Below are positions 1-8,569 of a stretch of 64,000 bases of DNA, in pieces. Source of the DNA: Paenibacillus senegalensis JC66. GTDB lineage: Bacteria > Bacillota > Bacilli > Paenibacillales > NBRC-103111. The stretch lies in NCBI RefSeq assembly GCF_000285515.1, contig NZ_HE610958.1:598137-662136 (forward strand), read 5' to 3'. Each line of letters begins with the position of its first letter. Position 1 is the stretch's first letter. The position numbers and the translations under genes are program-made. The notes below the pieces were generated by a model, which saw only the letters and a list, made by a program, of their open reading frames with translations, was not told the DNA's origin and searched no databases.

Positions 1-1
1 G

Positions 2-1075
2 GAGGTTATTGCCGGCACTCAAGGCGATATTGTACAGATGTATCCGGAAAATCTCGCAACATACCACTCCTTGGCCGAAGGCGGCGCCTTTTTGAATCTC
101 GATCAATATATTAAGGGCACTGATCTTGAAACCGATTTAATTGGTCAGGAATTAAGCACAATTGATGGTTCCTACTACGCTATCTCCAACTATGCATGGG
201 GAAGCACCGGTATTTTTTACCGCAAATCCATGTTCGAGGAAGCCGGAATTAATGCCGAAGACATCCGCACCCTGGATGATTTGAAGGAAGCTGCTATCCA
301 GCTTGGCGGAGACGGCAAATACGGTTTTGCCAGCGTTGTTGGCTCCCATCCATTCGTCGCATCCGAGTGGTATAGATTGGTTGCCCGCCCGATATCCGGT
401 GGAATTTACTTCGGTGACGGCGAGGAGGGGCCTTACACTGCGGAACGTATTAACGTAAATCACCCGGCCAACGTCTTTGCAGCTGCATGGTGGCAGGAGT
501 TTTTGAGCGATTCCAACATCACTCCACAAGGAACCCGTGACAAAAAGGTCGGGCGGGAAATGTTCTGGGATGGCACTGCTGCTATGAATATGGATGGTCC
601 TTGGTTTATTGGCATGACCCGCGAGCGTGACGAGAGTCTGCTGGATGATCTTGGTCTCATTCCACAGCCAACTGTCGTGTATGAGGGCACAGAATATAAG
701 CCTAATCCCCACAATAACCCTTCAATAGCTGTTATTTCGCAGAAAACAAAACATCCGGAGGAAGCTTGGGAATTTTTGAAATGGATGGCGAGCCCTGAAG
801 CCCAGGAGCTGATCAGTGTGTCCGGGATGATTCCTTCTAACCGCAATTATATTGAAACCGATGAGTACAAAGAAAATAACGCTATGGCTTATCAATTCTA
901 TGAGTATAACGAGGGTCAGTACGATCCGGCTGTTATGGATCCGCCTATTCCGGAGCAGGGACAATTATCGCAAATTATCGTCAATGCGGCTCAGGATCTC
1001 TTTATCGGTATGCAGGATGCTCAAACAGTGCTGGATGACGCTGCAGAAAAGATGAAAGAGGTTATGTCGCGATAA
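2..1075 (+). CDS. Sugar ABC transporter substrate-binding protein (5' truncated)
   Basis: The 3' part of a family 1 extracellular solute-binding protein that would capture a sugar or oligosaccharide outside the cell and deliver it to the two permeases downstream. The reading frame is already open at the window edge (EVIAGTQGDIVQMYPE...), so the ATG at 38 is internal; signal peptide and lipobox lie outside the window. Visible family features are the GKYGF segment, the MNMDGPWFIG stretch, where a tryptophan-containing loop usually contacts the sugar, and the C-terminal KHPEEAWEFLKWM segment. A stem-loop and 85 bp separate it from the first permease. The class is clear; the substrate cannot be read. 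Confidence 0.85.
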   Translation, partial: EVIAGTQGDIVQMYPENLATYHSLAEGGAFLNLDQYIKGTDLETDLIGQELSTIDGSYYAISNYAWGSTGIFYRKSMFEEAGINAEDIRTLDDLKEAAIQLGGDGKYGFASVVGSHPFVASEWYRLVARPISGGIYFGDGEEGPYTAERINVNHPANVFAAAWWQEFLSDSNITPQGTRDKKVGREMFWDGTAAMNMDGPWFIGMTRERDESLLDDLGLIPQPTVVYEGTEYKPNPHNNPSIAVISQKTKHPEEAWEFLKWMASPEAQELISVSGMIPSNRNYIETDEYKENNAMAYQFYEYNEGQYDPAVMDPPIPEQGQLSQIIVNAAQDLFIGMQDAQTVLDDAAEKMKEVMSR

Positions 1076-1122
1076 TTTTAACGAAATAGCAGACCTGGAC
1101 TTGCTGGACAACAAAACAATTT

Positions 1123-1143
1123 CCGGGGCTTGGTAAGCCCCGG
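1123..1143 (+). other. Intercistronic stem-loop between binding protein and permease
   Basis: A perfect 9-bp inverted repeat, CCGGGGCTT and AAGCCCCGG, with a 3-nt loop. It lies after the binding-protein stop and before the ribosome-binding site of the permease. There is no T-run, so it is unlikely to be a full terminator. In ABC operons such a hairpin often protects the binding-protein mRNA, which gives more binding protein than permease; that role is inferred here. Confidence 0.6.
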
Positions 1144-1160
1144 TCACAAGGAGGGCGCTA

Positions 1161-2096
1161 ATGAAAACTGCACCGATGGACACCAATAAGAGCTCCTTCT
1201 TGAAACGGGAATGGAAAAGCTTGAAGAAAAACCGGACGGCCTACTTCTTTATCGCACCCTTGATGATAACCGTCATCATTATCCTGCTTTATCCTATTTT
1301 CAAGGCCGCATTAATGAGCTTTCAATATTGGTACATGGCCCGCCCGATTGGCGGACACCCTTTTGTCGGATTGGATAATTACAAACAAGTGCTGGCTTCC
1401 GATTATTTTTACAATTCCGTCTGGATCACAGCCGTTTATATTTTCTTTACCGTTATAGCCCGGTATGCGCTCGGTCTAGGCACCGCTCTCATGCTGAATC
1501 GGAATTTCCGGGGAAGAGGCTTTTTCCGCTCCCTGATTATCATTCCTTGGGCGGTTCCTGAAGTTGTTACTTGTCTCGTCTTTATTCTTATGATGGATTA
1601 TCAGTATGGAACAATTAACGATATTTTAGTTAGAATGCATCTGTTATCCAGCCCGGTCGCCTTTCTCGGAAACACCGATACCGCTCTTGGGGCAGCTATG
1701 TTTGTCAACGTGTGGAAGGGATTCCCTTTTGTAGCAGTTATGCTTCTTGCCGGTCTGCAGAGTATTCCTAAGGATCTATACGAAGCGGCAACGGTCGATG
1801 GTGCATCCGCTTGGAGGCAGTTTCTCAACATAACGATGCCCAGCCTGAAGCCCGTTTCGGTAGTCGTGTTCATGCTGCTCGTCATCTGGACGATCAAGGA
1901 CTTTGCTATCGTCTATGTATTGACAGGCGGAGGTCCAAGTCGGGTGACGGAAATCCTGACTATTTTCATCTACCGGCTCGGTTTTGAATCGTTCGACTTC
2001 GGAGCTGCTGCCGCAGGCGGAATGATCCTCTTGGCCATTTCCGTTATCTTCACCGTGTTTTATATAAAAGCTACGAAAGCGGGTGAATCGGCATGA
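1161..2096 (+). CDS. Sugar ABC transporter permease, MalF/UgpA type
   Basis: A 311-residue inner-membrane permease with about six transmembrane helices, starting at YFFIAPLMITVIIILLYPIF after a short basic cytoplasmic N-terminus. The cytoplasmic EAA loop (YEAATVDGASAWRQF, about residue 210) is the coupling site for the ATPase. The start is the ATG preceded by AAGGAGGGCG. It overlaps the next permease by 4 bp (ATGA), so the two are translationally coupled and probably form the heterodimeric channel. No ATPase gene is present nearby, which is usual for Bacillales sugar importers that share an MsmX-type ATPase encoded elsewhere. Confidence 0.92.
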   Translation: MKTAPMDTNKSSFLKREWKSLKKNRTAYFFIAPLMITVIIILLYPIFKAALMSFQYWYMARPIGGHPFVGLDNYKQVLASDYFYNSVWITAVYIFFTVIARYALGLGTALMLNRNFRGRGFFRSLIIIPWAVPEVVTCLVFILMMDYQYGTINDILVRMHLLSSPVAFLGNTDTALGAAMFVNVWKGFPFVAVMLLAGLQSIPKDLYEAATVDGASAWRQFLNITMPSLKPVSVVVFMLLVIWTIKDFAIVYVLTGGGPSRVTEILTIFIYRLGFESFDFGAAAAGGMILLAISVIFTVFYIKATKAGESA

Positions 2097-2929
2097 GGCT
2101 GACCAAAACCATTATGCTGTACGTTGGCGTCATTGCGGTTACGCTGTTTGCCGTTCTTCCCTTCATTTGGATGATCATGACGTCGATTAAGCCGCCCAAT
2201 GAAATTTACAGCAACCCGCCCAGCTTCTTCCCGAGTACTATTCAGTTGGACGGTTACAAGGCGATGCTGGATCCCGGCGCGGATGACAATGTGAACTTTA
2301 TCAAATGGTTCTACAATACCGCTATTGTATCTGTATTGACGACGATATTTTCCGTTATCATCTCGGCAATGGGCGGCTACGCATTGTCCCGCTTCCGCTT
2401 CCGCGGGAGAATGGGCACCGGGTATTTGATTCTGGTTACCCAGATGCTGCCGGGGTCGCTGCTAATTATCCCGTTATACATCATTATGCGGGACCTGCAG
2501 CTGTTGAACTCTCATTTCGGTCTTGTATTGGCTTATACGACCTTTGCCGTGCCGTTCTGCACATGGATGCTCAAAGGCTATTTCGACACTATCCATCCTA
2601 GTATCGATGAGGCTGCTATGGTGGACGGGGCCAACCGCTTTACGACCTTTGCCCGCATCGTTCTGCCGCTGACGCTGCCCGGACTGGTGTCGACCGCTAT
2701 CTTTGCGCTCATTACCAGCTGGAATGAATTTCTTTTTGCCTATACGTTTCTCAATGGCTACGATAAATGGACGCTCTCTGTAGGCATCGCAAGCTTTCAG
2801 GGACAGTATGTTGTTAATTGGGATTACTTGATGGCGGGCTCAGTATTTACCACACTGCCAATCGTTCTTGTGTTCTGGCTGCTGCAGAAATATATGATCA
2901 GCGGTATGACCGGCGGCGCGGTGAAATAA
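2093..2929 (+). CDS. Sugar ABC transporter permease, MalG/UgpE type
   Basis: A 278-residue permease, the partner of the preceding MalF-like subunit. It has six predicted membrane helices, the first at MLYVGVIAVTLFAVLPFIWM, and an EAA loop at DEAAMVDGANRFTTF (about residue 177). The start codon overlaps the upstream stop in an ATGA. It forms an operon with the binding protein and upstream permease and probably continues into the oxidoreductase 134 bp downstream, because no terminator is seen between them. The substrate is unknown. Confidence 0.92.
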   Translation: MRLTKTIMLYVGVIAVTLFAVLPFIWMIMTSIKPPNEIYSNPPSFFPSTIQLDGYKAMLDPGADDNVNFIKWFYNTAIVSVLTTIFSVIISAMGGYALSRFRFRGRMGTGYLILVTQMLPGSLLIIPLYIIMRDLQLLNSHFGLVLAYTTFAVPFCTWMLKGYFDTIHPSIDEAAMVDGANRFTTFARIVLPLTLPGLVSTAIFALITSWNEFLFAYTFLNGYDKWTLSVGIASFQGQYVVNWDYLMAGSVFTTLPIVLVFWLLQKYMISGMTGGAVK

Positions 2930-3069
2930 CAGGGAATGAACCTCAGCCAGCCGGCATACCGCAGACTTTCAGAAACATGAGAATTCGGATTTAAAGGACA
3001 TAGGAGCTTTGAGGGATTCCGAGCTCTGAAGATTCAGGGACATGAAGACAGACTAGGAGATGAATGGAC

Positions 3070-4074
3070 ATGATTCGTTTTGGAATCGTAGGCATGGGAA
3101 TTCGCGGAAGCTTGTACGCTAACACTATCGAACAAAACCCTTATGCGGAAGTCACTGCTATTAGCGACGTCGATCCCGAGCGTCTTAAGCAGTACGGCCA
3201 GCAGTACAAGGCCAAGGGCTACACACAGGTGGATGAAATGCTAAGAGAAGAAACCCTGGATGCCATCATTATCGCGACACCCGACTTTCTTCATAAAGAG
3301 CCGGTGCTTGCGGCAGCGGCCAAGGGACTTCACATCATGATCGAGAAGCCGCTGGCTACGAATGTAGAAGAAGCCGAGGAAATGGCTGAAGCGGTTGAGC
3401 GGGCTGGCACGAAATGCCTAATTGCCTTCGAAAACCGCTGGAACTCTCCCTTTGTGGCCGCCAAGGAAGCAATCCAGCGCGGCGAACTGGGCTCCATTGT
3501 GACCATGAATGCCAGATTGAATGATACCATCTATGTACCAACGAAAATGCTTAAATGGTCCAAAGGCTCCACTCCCGGCTGGTTTTTGTTTCCGCACGCC
3601 ACCGATATCGGCTGCTGGTTCAAAGGCAGCAAGCCCGTACAGGTCTATGCGGTTGGAACGAAAAAGAAGCTTGTGGCTATGGGGATCGATACGTATGATT
3701 CCATTCAAGCGGTTGTCACTTTCGAGGATCAGACGCATGCGACCTTTACTACCAGCTGGATTTTGCCTGAATCCATGCCTTTGATCTATGATTTTAAATA
3801 TGAAATTATAGGCGAGGATGGCGCCCTGTATCTTGATCTCTCTGATCAAATGGTACGGCAGGCCGGAGGCAGCCAATATAAGCATGTGCACACCCTAGGC
3901 ACCCCGATTAATGGAACGCTGACCTCTGCGCCCAGTTATATGCTGAATGCCTTTATCGATAACATTCGCCTGGGTACCGAGCCTGATGCCGGCGTAAGAG
4001 ACGGCTTGATGAATACGAAGCTCGTCCATGCCATTCACCGCTCGGTGGAAACCGGCTCGATCGTCAAACTGTAA
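3070..4074 (+). CDS. Gfo/Idh/MocA family NAD(P)-dependent oxidoreductase
   Basis: A soluble sugar or polyol dehydrogenase of 334 residues. The N-terminal Rossmann fold shows the FGIVGMGIRG nucleotide loop and AISDVDPER at the end of strand 2; the family EKP motif is present in MIEKPLATN (about residue 95). The C-terminal half is the family alpha/beta substrate domain. Two ATG codons are possible, 3064 and 3070. The second sits 9 nt from AGGAGA (3055-3060) and is preferred; the first would be only 3 nt away. Lying behind sugar transport genes, it probably oxidises or epimerises the imported sugar or a derivative. The reaction cannot be named from sequence. Confidence 0.88.
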   Translation: MIRFGIVGMGIRGSLYANTIEQNPYAEVTAISDVDPERLKQYGQQYKAKGYTQVDEMLREETLDAIIIATPDFLHKEPVLAAAAKGLHIMIEKPLATNVEEAEEMAEAVERAGTKCLIAFENRWNSPFVAAKEAIQRGELGSIVTMNARLNDTIYVPTKMLKWSKGSTPGWFLFPHATDIGCWFKGSKPVQVYAVGTKKKLVAMGIDTYDSIQAVVTFEDQTHATFTTSWILPESMPLIYDFKYEIIGEDGALYLDLSDQMVRQAGGSQYKHVHTLGTPINGTLTSAPSYMLNAFIDNIRLGTEPDAGVRDGLMNTKLVHAIHRSVETGSIVKL

Positions 4075-4142
4075 TAGGCGGACTGATTCTTTCTCCCATT
4101 GATATTATTGAATAATGCTGCCCTTCTTGCAAAGGGTTTGGA

Positions 4143-4174
4143 GGCTTCCCCGTTCAGATGCGGGGGAGCTTTTA
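4143..4174 (+). terminator. Rho-independent terminator of the sugar operon
   Basis: The stem GCTTCCCC / GGGGGAGC (one wobble) with the loop GTTCAGATGC is followed by TTTT. It closes the transport-oxidoreductase operon. The rest of 4175-4484 is AT-rich with no gene and no confident promoter. Confidence 0.7.
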
Positions 4175-4484
4175 AAACACTCGACTGAAGGCACCACGCG
4201 TGGCCCGCCGATACTATAGCTAAAGTTCGTTATTATGTAACTTAGACGAAGGCAATGATAAGCTTGGCCCCATACCTCCTCCCCTTACGCGCATCCCCGC
4301 AGCTCCTCAGGCTCTACTGAATCTTCCAAGCTCATTTCAGGTAATTTTACACAGTGATGTCGGACGCTTTAACCAGCTTGTTTTCCGCCTATTAAACGTG
4401 AGAAAATATTAGATAGAACATTTTCCGATTACTAGATTTACTATTTTACAAGCTTTTTCTAACACAAGGGGGACAAGAAGCAGG

Positions 4485-5636
4485 ATGAACACCAGATGGA
4501 TTGTAATACCCTTGCTTTATTTGCTGCTTTACTCGGCTCTCCATTATTATATTGGCTGGCATGGCGCCCTTTTTATGGAGACTGTGCTGCCGCAAGTTCC
4601 CTTATGGATCTATTGGTCCGTGTTTGCCCTGTTGGCTTTTGCTTATCTGCTTGCCCGGATGGTCAAACGCTGGATTCCCCACTTCCTGTATGTTGCTCTT
4701 AAAGCAGCCGGCTCCTATTGGATGGCCATCTTCATGTATGCGGTTCTTCTGCTGCCTATAGCAGATTTGGCCGCCTGGGCGCTGCATCTGGGTGGAGTGC
4801 CCTCCGATCGGTATATTCCCCTGCTCGGATCGCTTGTGCTGGCTGCAATCGCTATCTTGCTGGCACTTGGATCTTGGAACGCATGGAAGCCGATTATTCG
4901 CCATTACGAGATAGCCGTGCAAAAGAAAACGAAGAAACGCAAAAATCTAGTGATCGCTGTTGCCTCCGATCTCCATTTGGGCACTCTGGTTCGCAAGAGC
5001 TATTTGCAAAAGCTTGTCGAGCAGATGGATCACATAAAGCCCGACCTCATTCTGCTTCCGGGTGACATTCTTGATGATGATCTGGAGCCTTTTATCGCGC
5101 AGAATATGGCCGAAACCATGCTGGAGCTGAAGCAAAAAGCACCCTTGGGGGCGTATGCTGTGCTGGGCAATCATGAGTATTATGGCGGCAAGGTGAAGGA
5201 ATTTGTGGAGAAGATGGCCGAGATCGGGATCCCGGTTCTTAAAGATGAAAGCGTTCTGGTAGATGATGGGCAGCTGTACATTGTCGGGCGCAAGGACAAA
5301 GCTGCGGAAAGCTCGGATCCGGAGAGGCGGCAAACCGTAAGCGCGCTGCTGCAGGATCTGGATAAGGACAAGCCGATCATTGTCCTGGATCACCAGCCTC
5401 ACCAGCTCGAGCAGGCAGCCGCTGCAGGAGCGGATATAATGCTCTCGGGCCATACCCACCGCGGCCAGCTCGCACCGAATCATTGGATTACCGGCCGCCT
5501 GTTCGAATTGGACTGGGGCTACAAGCAAAAACAGACAATGCATGCATTTGTTTCCTCGGGTTATGGCACCTGGGGGCCGCCTATTCGTATTGGAACCCGA
5601 TCGGAGATTATCCGATTAGTCGTGCACTTCAATTAA
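4485..5636 (+). CDS. Membrane-anchored metallophosphoesterase, YkuE type
   Basis: A 383-residue protein. The first ~145 residues carry about four transmembrane helices (the first at IPLLYLLLYSALHYYI). A calcineurin-like phosphoesterase domain follows: the metal-binding motifs are SDLHLG (about residue 161), PGDILDDD (about 193), LGNHEYYGG (about 228) and SGHTHRGQ (about 321). This set is complete, so the enzyme is expected to be an active di-metal phosphatase or phosphodiesterase. In Bacillus YkuE is a secreted Tat substrate, whereas this copy is polytopic at its N-terminus. The start follows GGGGGACAAG. It is a single gene with its own terminator. The physiological substrate is unknown. Confidence 0.85.
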   Translation: MNTRWIVIPLLYLLLYSALHYYIGWHGALFMETVLPQVPLWIYWSVFALLAFAYLLARMVKRWIPHFLYVALKAAGSYWMAIFMYAVLLLPIADLAAWALHLGGVPSDRYIPLLGSLVLAAIAILLALGSWNAWKPIIRHYEIAVQKKTKKRKNLVIAVASDLHLGTLVRKSYLQKLVEQMDHIKPDLILLPGDILDDDLEPFIAQNMAETMLELKQKAPLGAYAVLGNHEYYGGKVKEFVEKMAEIGIPVLKDESVLVDDGQLYIVGRKDKAAESSDPERRQTVSALLQDLDKDKPIIVLDHQPHQLEQAAAAGADIMLSGHTHRGQLAPNHWITGRLFELDWGYKQKQTMHAFVSSGYGTWGPPIRIGTRSEIIRLVVHFN

Positions 5637-5727
5637 CTTTCCAAAAGCAGGAAGCTTAAGTGAATTCGTCAAGAACAATTCTAGGCATAAAAAATTAACA
5701 TTCAAATTGGATGGGATTTTATGGACT

Positions 5728-5762
5728 GAGTAGTCTTTACCAGGTAAAGGCTGCTCTTTTTT
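5728..5762 (+). terminator. Terminator after the phosphoesterase gene
   Basis: A stem made from GAGTAGTCTTTACC and GGTAAAGGCTGCTC (two wobble pairs, 1-nt loop) is followed by six T. It is a clear Rho-independent terminator about 90 bp after the stop codon. Confidence 0.8.
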
Positions 5763-5934
5763 GCGTCTAGCGCAGACATCGGCTTTCCATCAGAACTGGT
5801 CAAGGGATTATTTTTGCTTGAAGCTTTCTCTAAAGCCTTTCGTTTCATGGGTTGATCACTGTTTGAAATATAGAAAACATATTTTGCGCCGTAGTTGGGA
5901 TACTAAATTGTAAAATGACGAAGGAGGAAAAATG

Positions 5935-6168
5935 ATGGCTAAGCCAGATGATCGCTCAAATAATGCTGAAAGAATTGAAAATAATATTGCCCACACCCTG
6001 CAAAATATGAATGAAGCGCAGGATTATGCAAAAGCTCATGCCGATGAAATTAGTTCCGAGGAACAGCAGCAGATTGAACAAAAAAATCAACGCCGCGAAC
6101 AAAGCATCGAGGGCATGCGCGAAGAATTACAAGAGGAAGTCCAAGCTCAGCAAAACGGGCAAGAATAA
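5935..6168 (+). CDS. tlp: Small acid-soluble spore protein Tlp
   Basis: A 77-residue hydrophilic protein matching the thioredoxin-like Tlp family of minor spore core proteins. The diagnostic N-terminus is KPDDRSNNAERIENNI, followed by the helical, Glu/Gln-rich middle and the RREQSIEGMREEL segment. Tlp proteins accumulate in the forespore. Two ATGs are possible (5932 and 5935); the second has the better spacing to AAGGAGG at 5921-5927. A GATACTA element at 5899-5905 could be a sigma-G type -10, but no convincing -35 partner was found. The CBS-domain gene follows 27 bp downstream and may be co-transcribed. Confidence 0.9.
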   Translation: MAKPDDRSNNAERIENNIAHTLQNMNEAQDYAKAHADEISSEEQQQIEQKNQRREQSIEGMREELQEEVQAQQNGQE

Positions 6169-6195
6169 TCTATTTTAAAAGGAGTAGACCGTCAC

Positions 6196-6627
6196 ATGAA
6201 CAAAGTATCTGAAATCATGACAAAAGAAGTAGAGTTTTGCTCACCAAACGATAGCGTTGCCACCGCAGCACAAAAAATGCGCAACATAGATTGTGGTTCC
6301 CTGCCCATTTGTGAAGGAAAGACCGTTGTCGGCATTATTACGGATCGGGACATCGTGTTAAATGTCGTGGCAGACGGTAAAGACAGCACTAGCGTTACTT
6401 GCCAGGAATGTATGACCACTAGCGTTATCTCCTGCTCCCCCGATACGGATGTCCATGAATGCGCCCGGATGATGGCAGAGAACCAAATCCGCCGCATTCC
6501 GGTTGTGCAAAATGGCGAGCTGGTCGGTATTTGTGCAATTGGAGATCTGGCAACGATCAATATTTTTGTCAATGAATCTGGGGACGCCTTAAGCCGCATT
6601 TCCGAACCCCATTCTGCAAATCACTAA
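6196..6627 (+). CDS. CBS-domain pair protein
   Basis: A 143-residue cytoplasmic protein consisting of two CBS motifs and little else: MTKEVEFCSPNDSVATAAQKM (first) and MTTSVISCSPDTDVHECARMM (second), each ending with the IPVV/LPI strand and a VGIITDRDI/VGICAIGDLA turn. Paired CBS modules bind adenosine nucleotides and act as regulatory sensors. Close homologues in Bacilli such as YhcV and YrkH-neighbour proteins are uncharacterised. A good site AAAAGGAG precedes the ATG. It is directly downstream of tlp and may share its transcript. The partner protein is not evident. Confidence 0.85.
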   Translation: MNKVSEIMTKEVEFCSPNDSVATAAQKMRNIDCGSLPICEGKTVVGIITDRDIVLNVVADGKDSTSVTCQECMTTSVISCSPDTDVHECARMMAENQIRRIPVVQNGELVGICAIGDLATINIFVNESGDALSRISEPHSANH

Positions 6628-6650
6628 TCCACTGGCAGAAATACGTTAAA

Positions 6651-6684
6651 TGAAACTGCCAAACAAGTGAAACTGCCAAACAAG
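6651..6684 (+). repeat. 17-bp perfect tandem duplication
   Basis: TGAAACTGCCAAACAAG occurs twice head to tail, at 6651-6667 and 6668-6684, directly after the CBS gene. It is noncoding and looks like a recent slippage duplication. Confidence 0.9.
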
Positions 6685-6784
6685 CGGTTTCGACTGAATA
6701 CGATTTTGCGTATACATGGACGCCCGTGACGCTCGCGATGGCGCAGGTCTCAAAGCAGCTTTTAGTGCGGCCCCTTAAAAAGCC

Positions 6785-6831
6785 AACACCCAAGAATGTC
6801 GTATGATCAACATTCTTGGGTGTTTTGTTTT
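6785..6831. terminator. Strong, possibly bidirectional terminator
   Basis: A perfect 15-bp stem, AACACCCAAGAATGT and its complement, with a 10-nt loop and a downstream T-rich run TTGTTTT. It ends the tlp-CBS transcript. The convergent gene at 6905-7261 could use it from the other side, although the opposite strand has a weak T-run. Confidence 0.85.
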
Positions 6832-6904
6832 GACACCTTTACTTGGACTTTTTGGCCGGCCTCTTTTTCATTTACTTACATTTGTAGGGTACAGGTATTC
6901 TCGG

Positions 6905-7261
6905 TCAAACTGTTACCGTCATTATAATGCCTTTTTTCGCTTTGCCCAGCTTCAAGTGATCCCAGACGCCAGGCTCGTCCGAAATAACTTCGATTAATTC
7001 TCCTCCATCATCGTAAACAAATATAACGTTGTTCCGGTCAAATTCTGTATCACAATTCACACAATACCAATGTTTAATAGATGAAATATAATTAACATTA
7101 TGCTTTTTCATACAGATAGGACACTTCTTTTCCTCTCGCGCCTTCTTCTTTTTACGGTTAGTCGGAGCAGGCGCTTGGGCATCCGCAGCACGGACTGCCG
7201 GTTTCACACTGAATTTATCCAGCCAGGACTTGACCGTTTGGGGAGTGCTTGCAATCATCAT
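6905..7261 (-). CDS. Zinc-ribbon protein of unknown function
   Basis: A 118-residue protein with a basic linker (RKKKKAREEKK) followed by a four-cysteine zinc ribbon: CPIC about residue 47, CVNC about residue 67. A C-terminal region contains VIFVYDDGGELIEVI. The start is one of two adjacent ATGs behind AAGGAGG. It stands alone, convergent with the CBS gene. The zinc site is directly visible, but I do not recognise the family and give no function. Nucleic-acid binding would fit the basic stretch and ribbon but is only a guess. Confidence 0.75.
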   Translation of the reverse strand: MMIASTPQTVKSWLDKFSVKPAVRAADAQAPAPTNRKKKKAREEKKCPICMKKHNVNYISSIKHWYCVNCDTEFDRNNVIFVYDDGGELIEVISDEPGVWDHLKLGKAKKGIIMTVTV

Positions 7262-7536
7262 TTATTCCTCCTTTGCTGATGCAATGTCCAAATGCTCTCA
7301 TGGATGGCTACAAGTTTAAAATTAAGTGTATCTTCCGAACCTTAACGTCAAATTAAAAAAATGTGACTAAATTGCACCTATTTTCTTAACATTTTATTAA
7401 GTTCGCGGCATTGGCCCAAATTGTTTTTATGCTTGACCCTCTTTTCCTATAGACAGTTTGTCCGTTTGAATTGTTTCCCTTTTTGAAAAAAATTTACTCT
7501 AATCCTTCTTCATCGTTAACGAAGTCCTTTCGATGT

Positions 7537-7606
7537 TGAATAACCCGGTTTTAGCGGTAACTTTTCATGCCAATCTGAAAGCTTGCTTTCGGATATCGAA
7601 ATCCTG
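7537..7606 (+). repeat. ~70-bp dispersed repeat, copy 1
   Basis: A copy of an intergenic repeat that recurs at 9880-9951 in the same orientation. Shared blocks include TGAATAACCCGGT, TAGCGGTAACTTTTCATGCC and GATATCGAAATCCTG. A small inverted repeat lies inside (GAAAGC/GCTTTC). It is located downstream of the PemK-like gene. The stretch 7262-7536 is otherwise AT-rich and without genes. Confidence 0.85.
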
Positions 7607-7622
7607 TGCTTTTCGGATATGG

Positions 7623-7664
7623 TTAAAAAACCACTTCGGCGGAAGGTTTTCCCCCAAAGTGGTT
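7623..7664 (-). terminator. Terminator of the PemK-like gene
   Basis: Read on the minus strand, AACCACTT pairs with AAGTGGTT over a 20-nt loop and is followed by TTTT. It lies about 25 bp after the stop of the gene at 7690-8499. Confidence 0.7.
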
Positions 7665-7689
7665 GTAAAGTGGTGGCACAGTATAGTTT

Positions 7690-8499
7690 TCAGCCCAGAC
7701 CTAGATAAATCTGTTCATATAAGGAAAGAGCCGCCCGCTTCTCAGTTTCATTGCCATAGAATAAATCCTTCAGCAGTGCCTTCTTCTTTTTGATGGAAAA
7801 TGGAACAAGCGGTTTGAGCAGAGGCAAATGCAGAGTACGCACATCGTTCCACAAGCGATAGGATAAGTCCAAGGTGTGCGGATCAAAGCCAATTAGACGG
7901 GAGGGGCGGAAGCGCAGCCCCGCAAAGAGGGCCAAATTTTCGGGCATCGCATTAGAGCATCTGTCACGCACGAGCGACTCGAGAGTCATTTCATTCTCAA
8001 AACTGACTGCAATCGCCTGATTAATTCTCGATTCCCAAGCCGGGTGCAGCTTTCCGTGATATGACGTGATTCTTTTCCTTGAAATGCGGGTCATGTTGGA
8101 TACTAACAAAGTTGTTTCCCGGTCAGGCAATCCCCGAATGCGGCCTACGGAAAATACGTTGGGGAATTCCAGCTTGCGCTGGCTGGTGGCCGGAATAACG
8201 GTTATGTCCTCAAAATACGGATTGTCCTCCCATACTACGGCATAATGCTCGCCGCTATATTCCGACCCTACCCCCGAAAATTTACAATGCACAATGTCCC
8301 TTCTTTCGAAATGCGGCAAGTATTGGCCCTTGCGATTGCGGCTCAGTTCAACCTGCTCACATTCGGAAAATAGACGCAGCTTCACCTGCAAATCCGTGCC
8401 GATGCGATCGAATATAGTTAAAGGCAAGGGATCGGCCGGGTTAGCGGATCCGATTTCGCTCGGCTCGACGGCCTGATCGGTCAACGTCATCGGGTTCAT
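7690..8499 (-). CDS. PemK/MazF-like protein with long C-terminal extension
   Basis: A 269-residue protein. Residues ~68-125 resemble the MazF/PemK/Kid beta-barrel: RRDIVHCKFSGVGSEYSGEH, then YAVVWEDN and VIPATSQ. These correspond to the family pattern R-G-D-I-V...G-S-E-x-x-G-x-x-P-A-V-V and P-x-T-S. MazF toxins are ribosome-independent mRNA endonucleases of about 110-120 residues. Here a ~65-residue N-terminal and ~140-residue C-terminal extension are added, and the usual Arg-Pro before the V-V strand is His-Tyr. No antitoxin gene adjoins it, so a toxin role is doubtful. The ATG 11 nt from AAAGGAG is chosen; a GTG at 8511 overlaps that site. Confidence 0.6.
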   Translation of the reverse strand: MNPMTLTDQAVEPSEIGSANPADPLPLTIFDRIGTDLQVKLRLFSECEQVELSRNRKGQYLPHFERRDIVHCKFSGVGSEYSGEHYAVVWEDNPYFEDITVIPATSQRKLEFPNVFSVGRIRGLPDRETTLLVSNMTRISRKRITSYHGKLHPAWESRINQAIAVSFENEMTLESLVRDRCSNAMPENLALFAGLRFRPSRLIGFDPHTLDLSYRLWNDVRTLHLPLLKPLVPFSIKKKKALLKDLFYGNETEKRAALSLYEQIYLGLG

Positions 8500-8569
8500 C
8501 CTAGCGATCACTCCTTTAATACGTAGTTTAGCCGGACGGAGTGATGCTCATTCAGCAGATAAATCGCAA

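Noticed and set aside
5877..5905. Sigma-G promoter for tlp
   Set aside because: GATACTA resembles the -10, but the -35 region and spacing do not fit well enough to call it.
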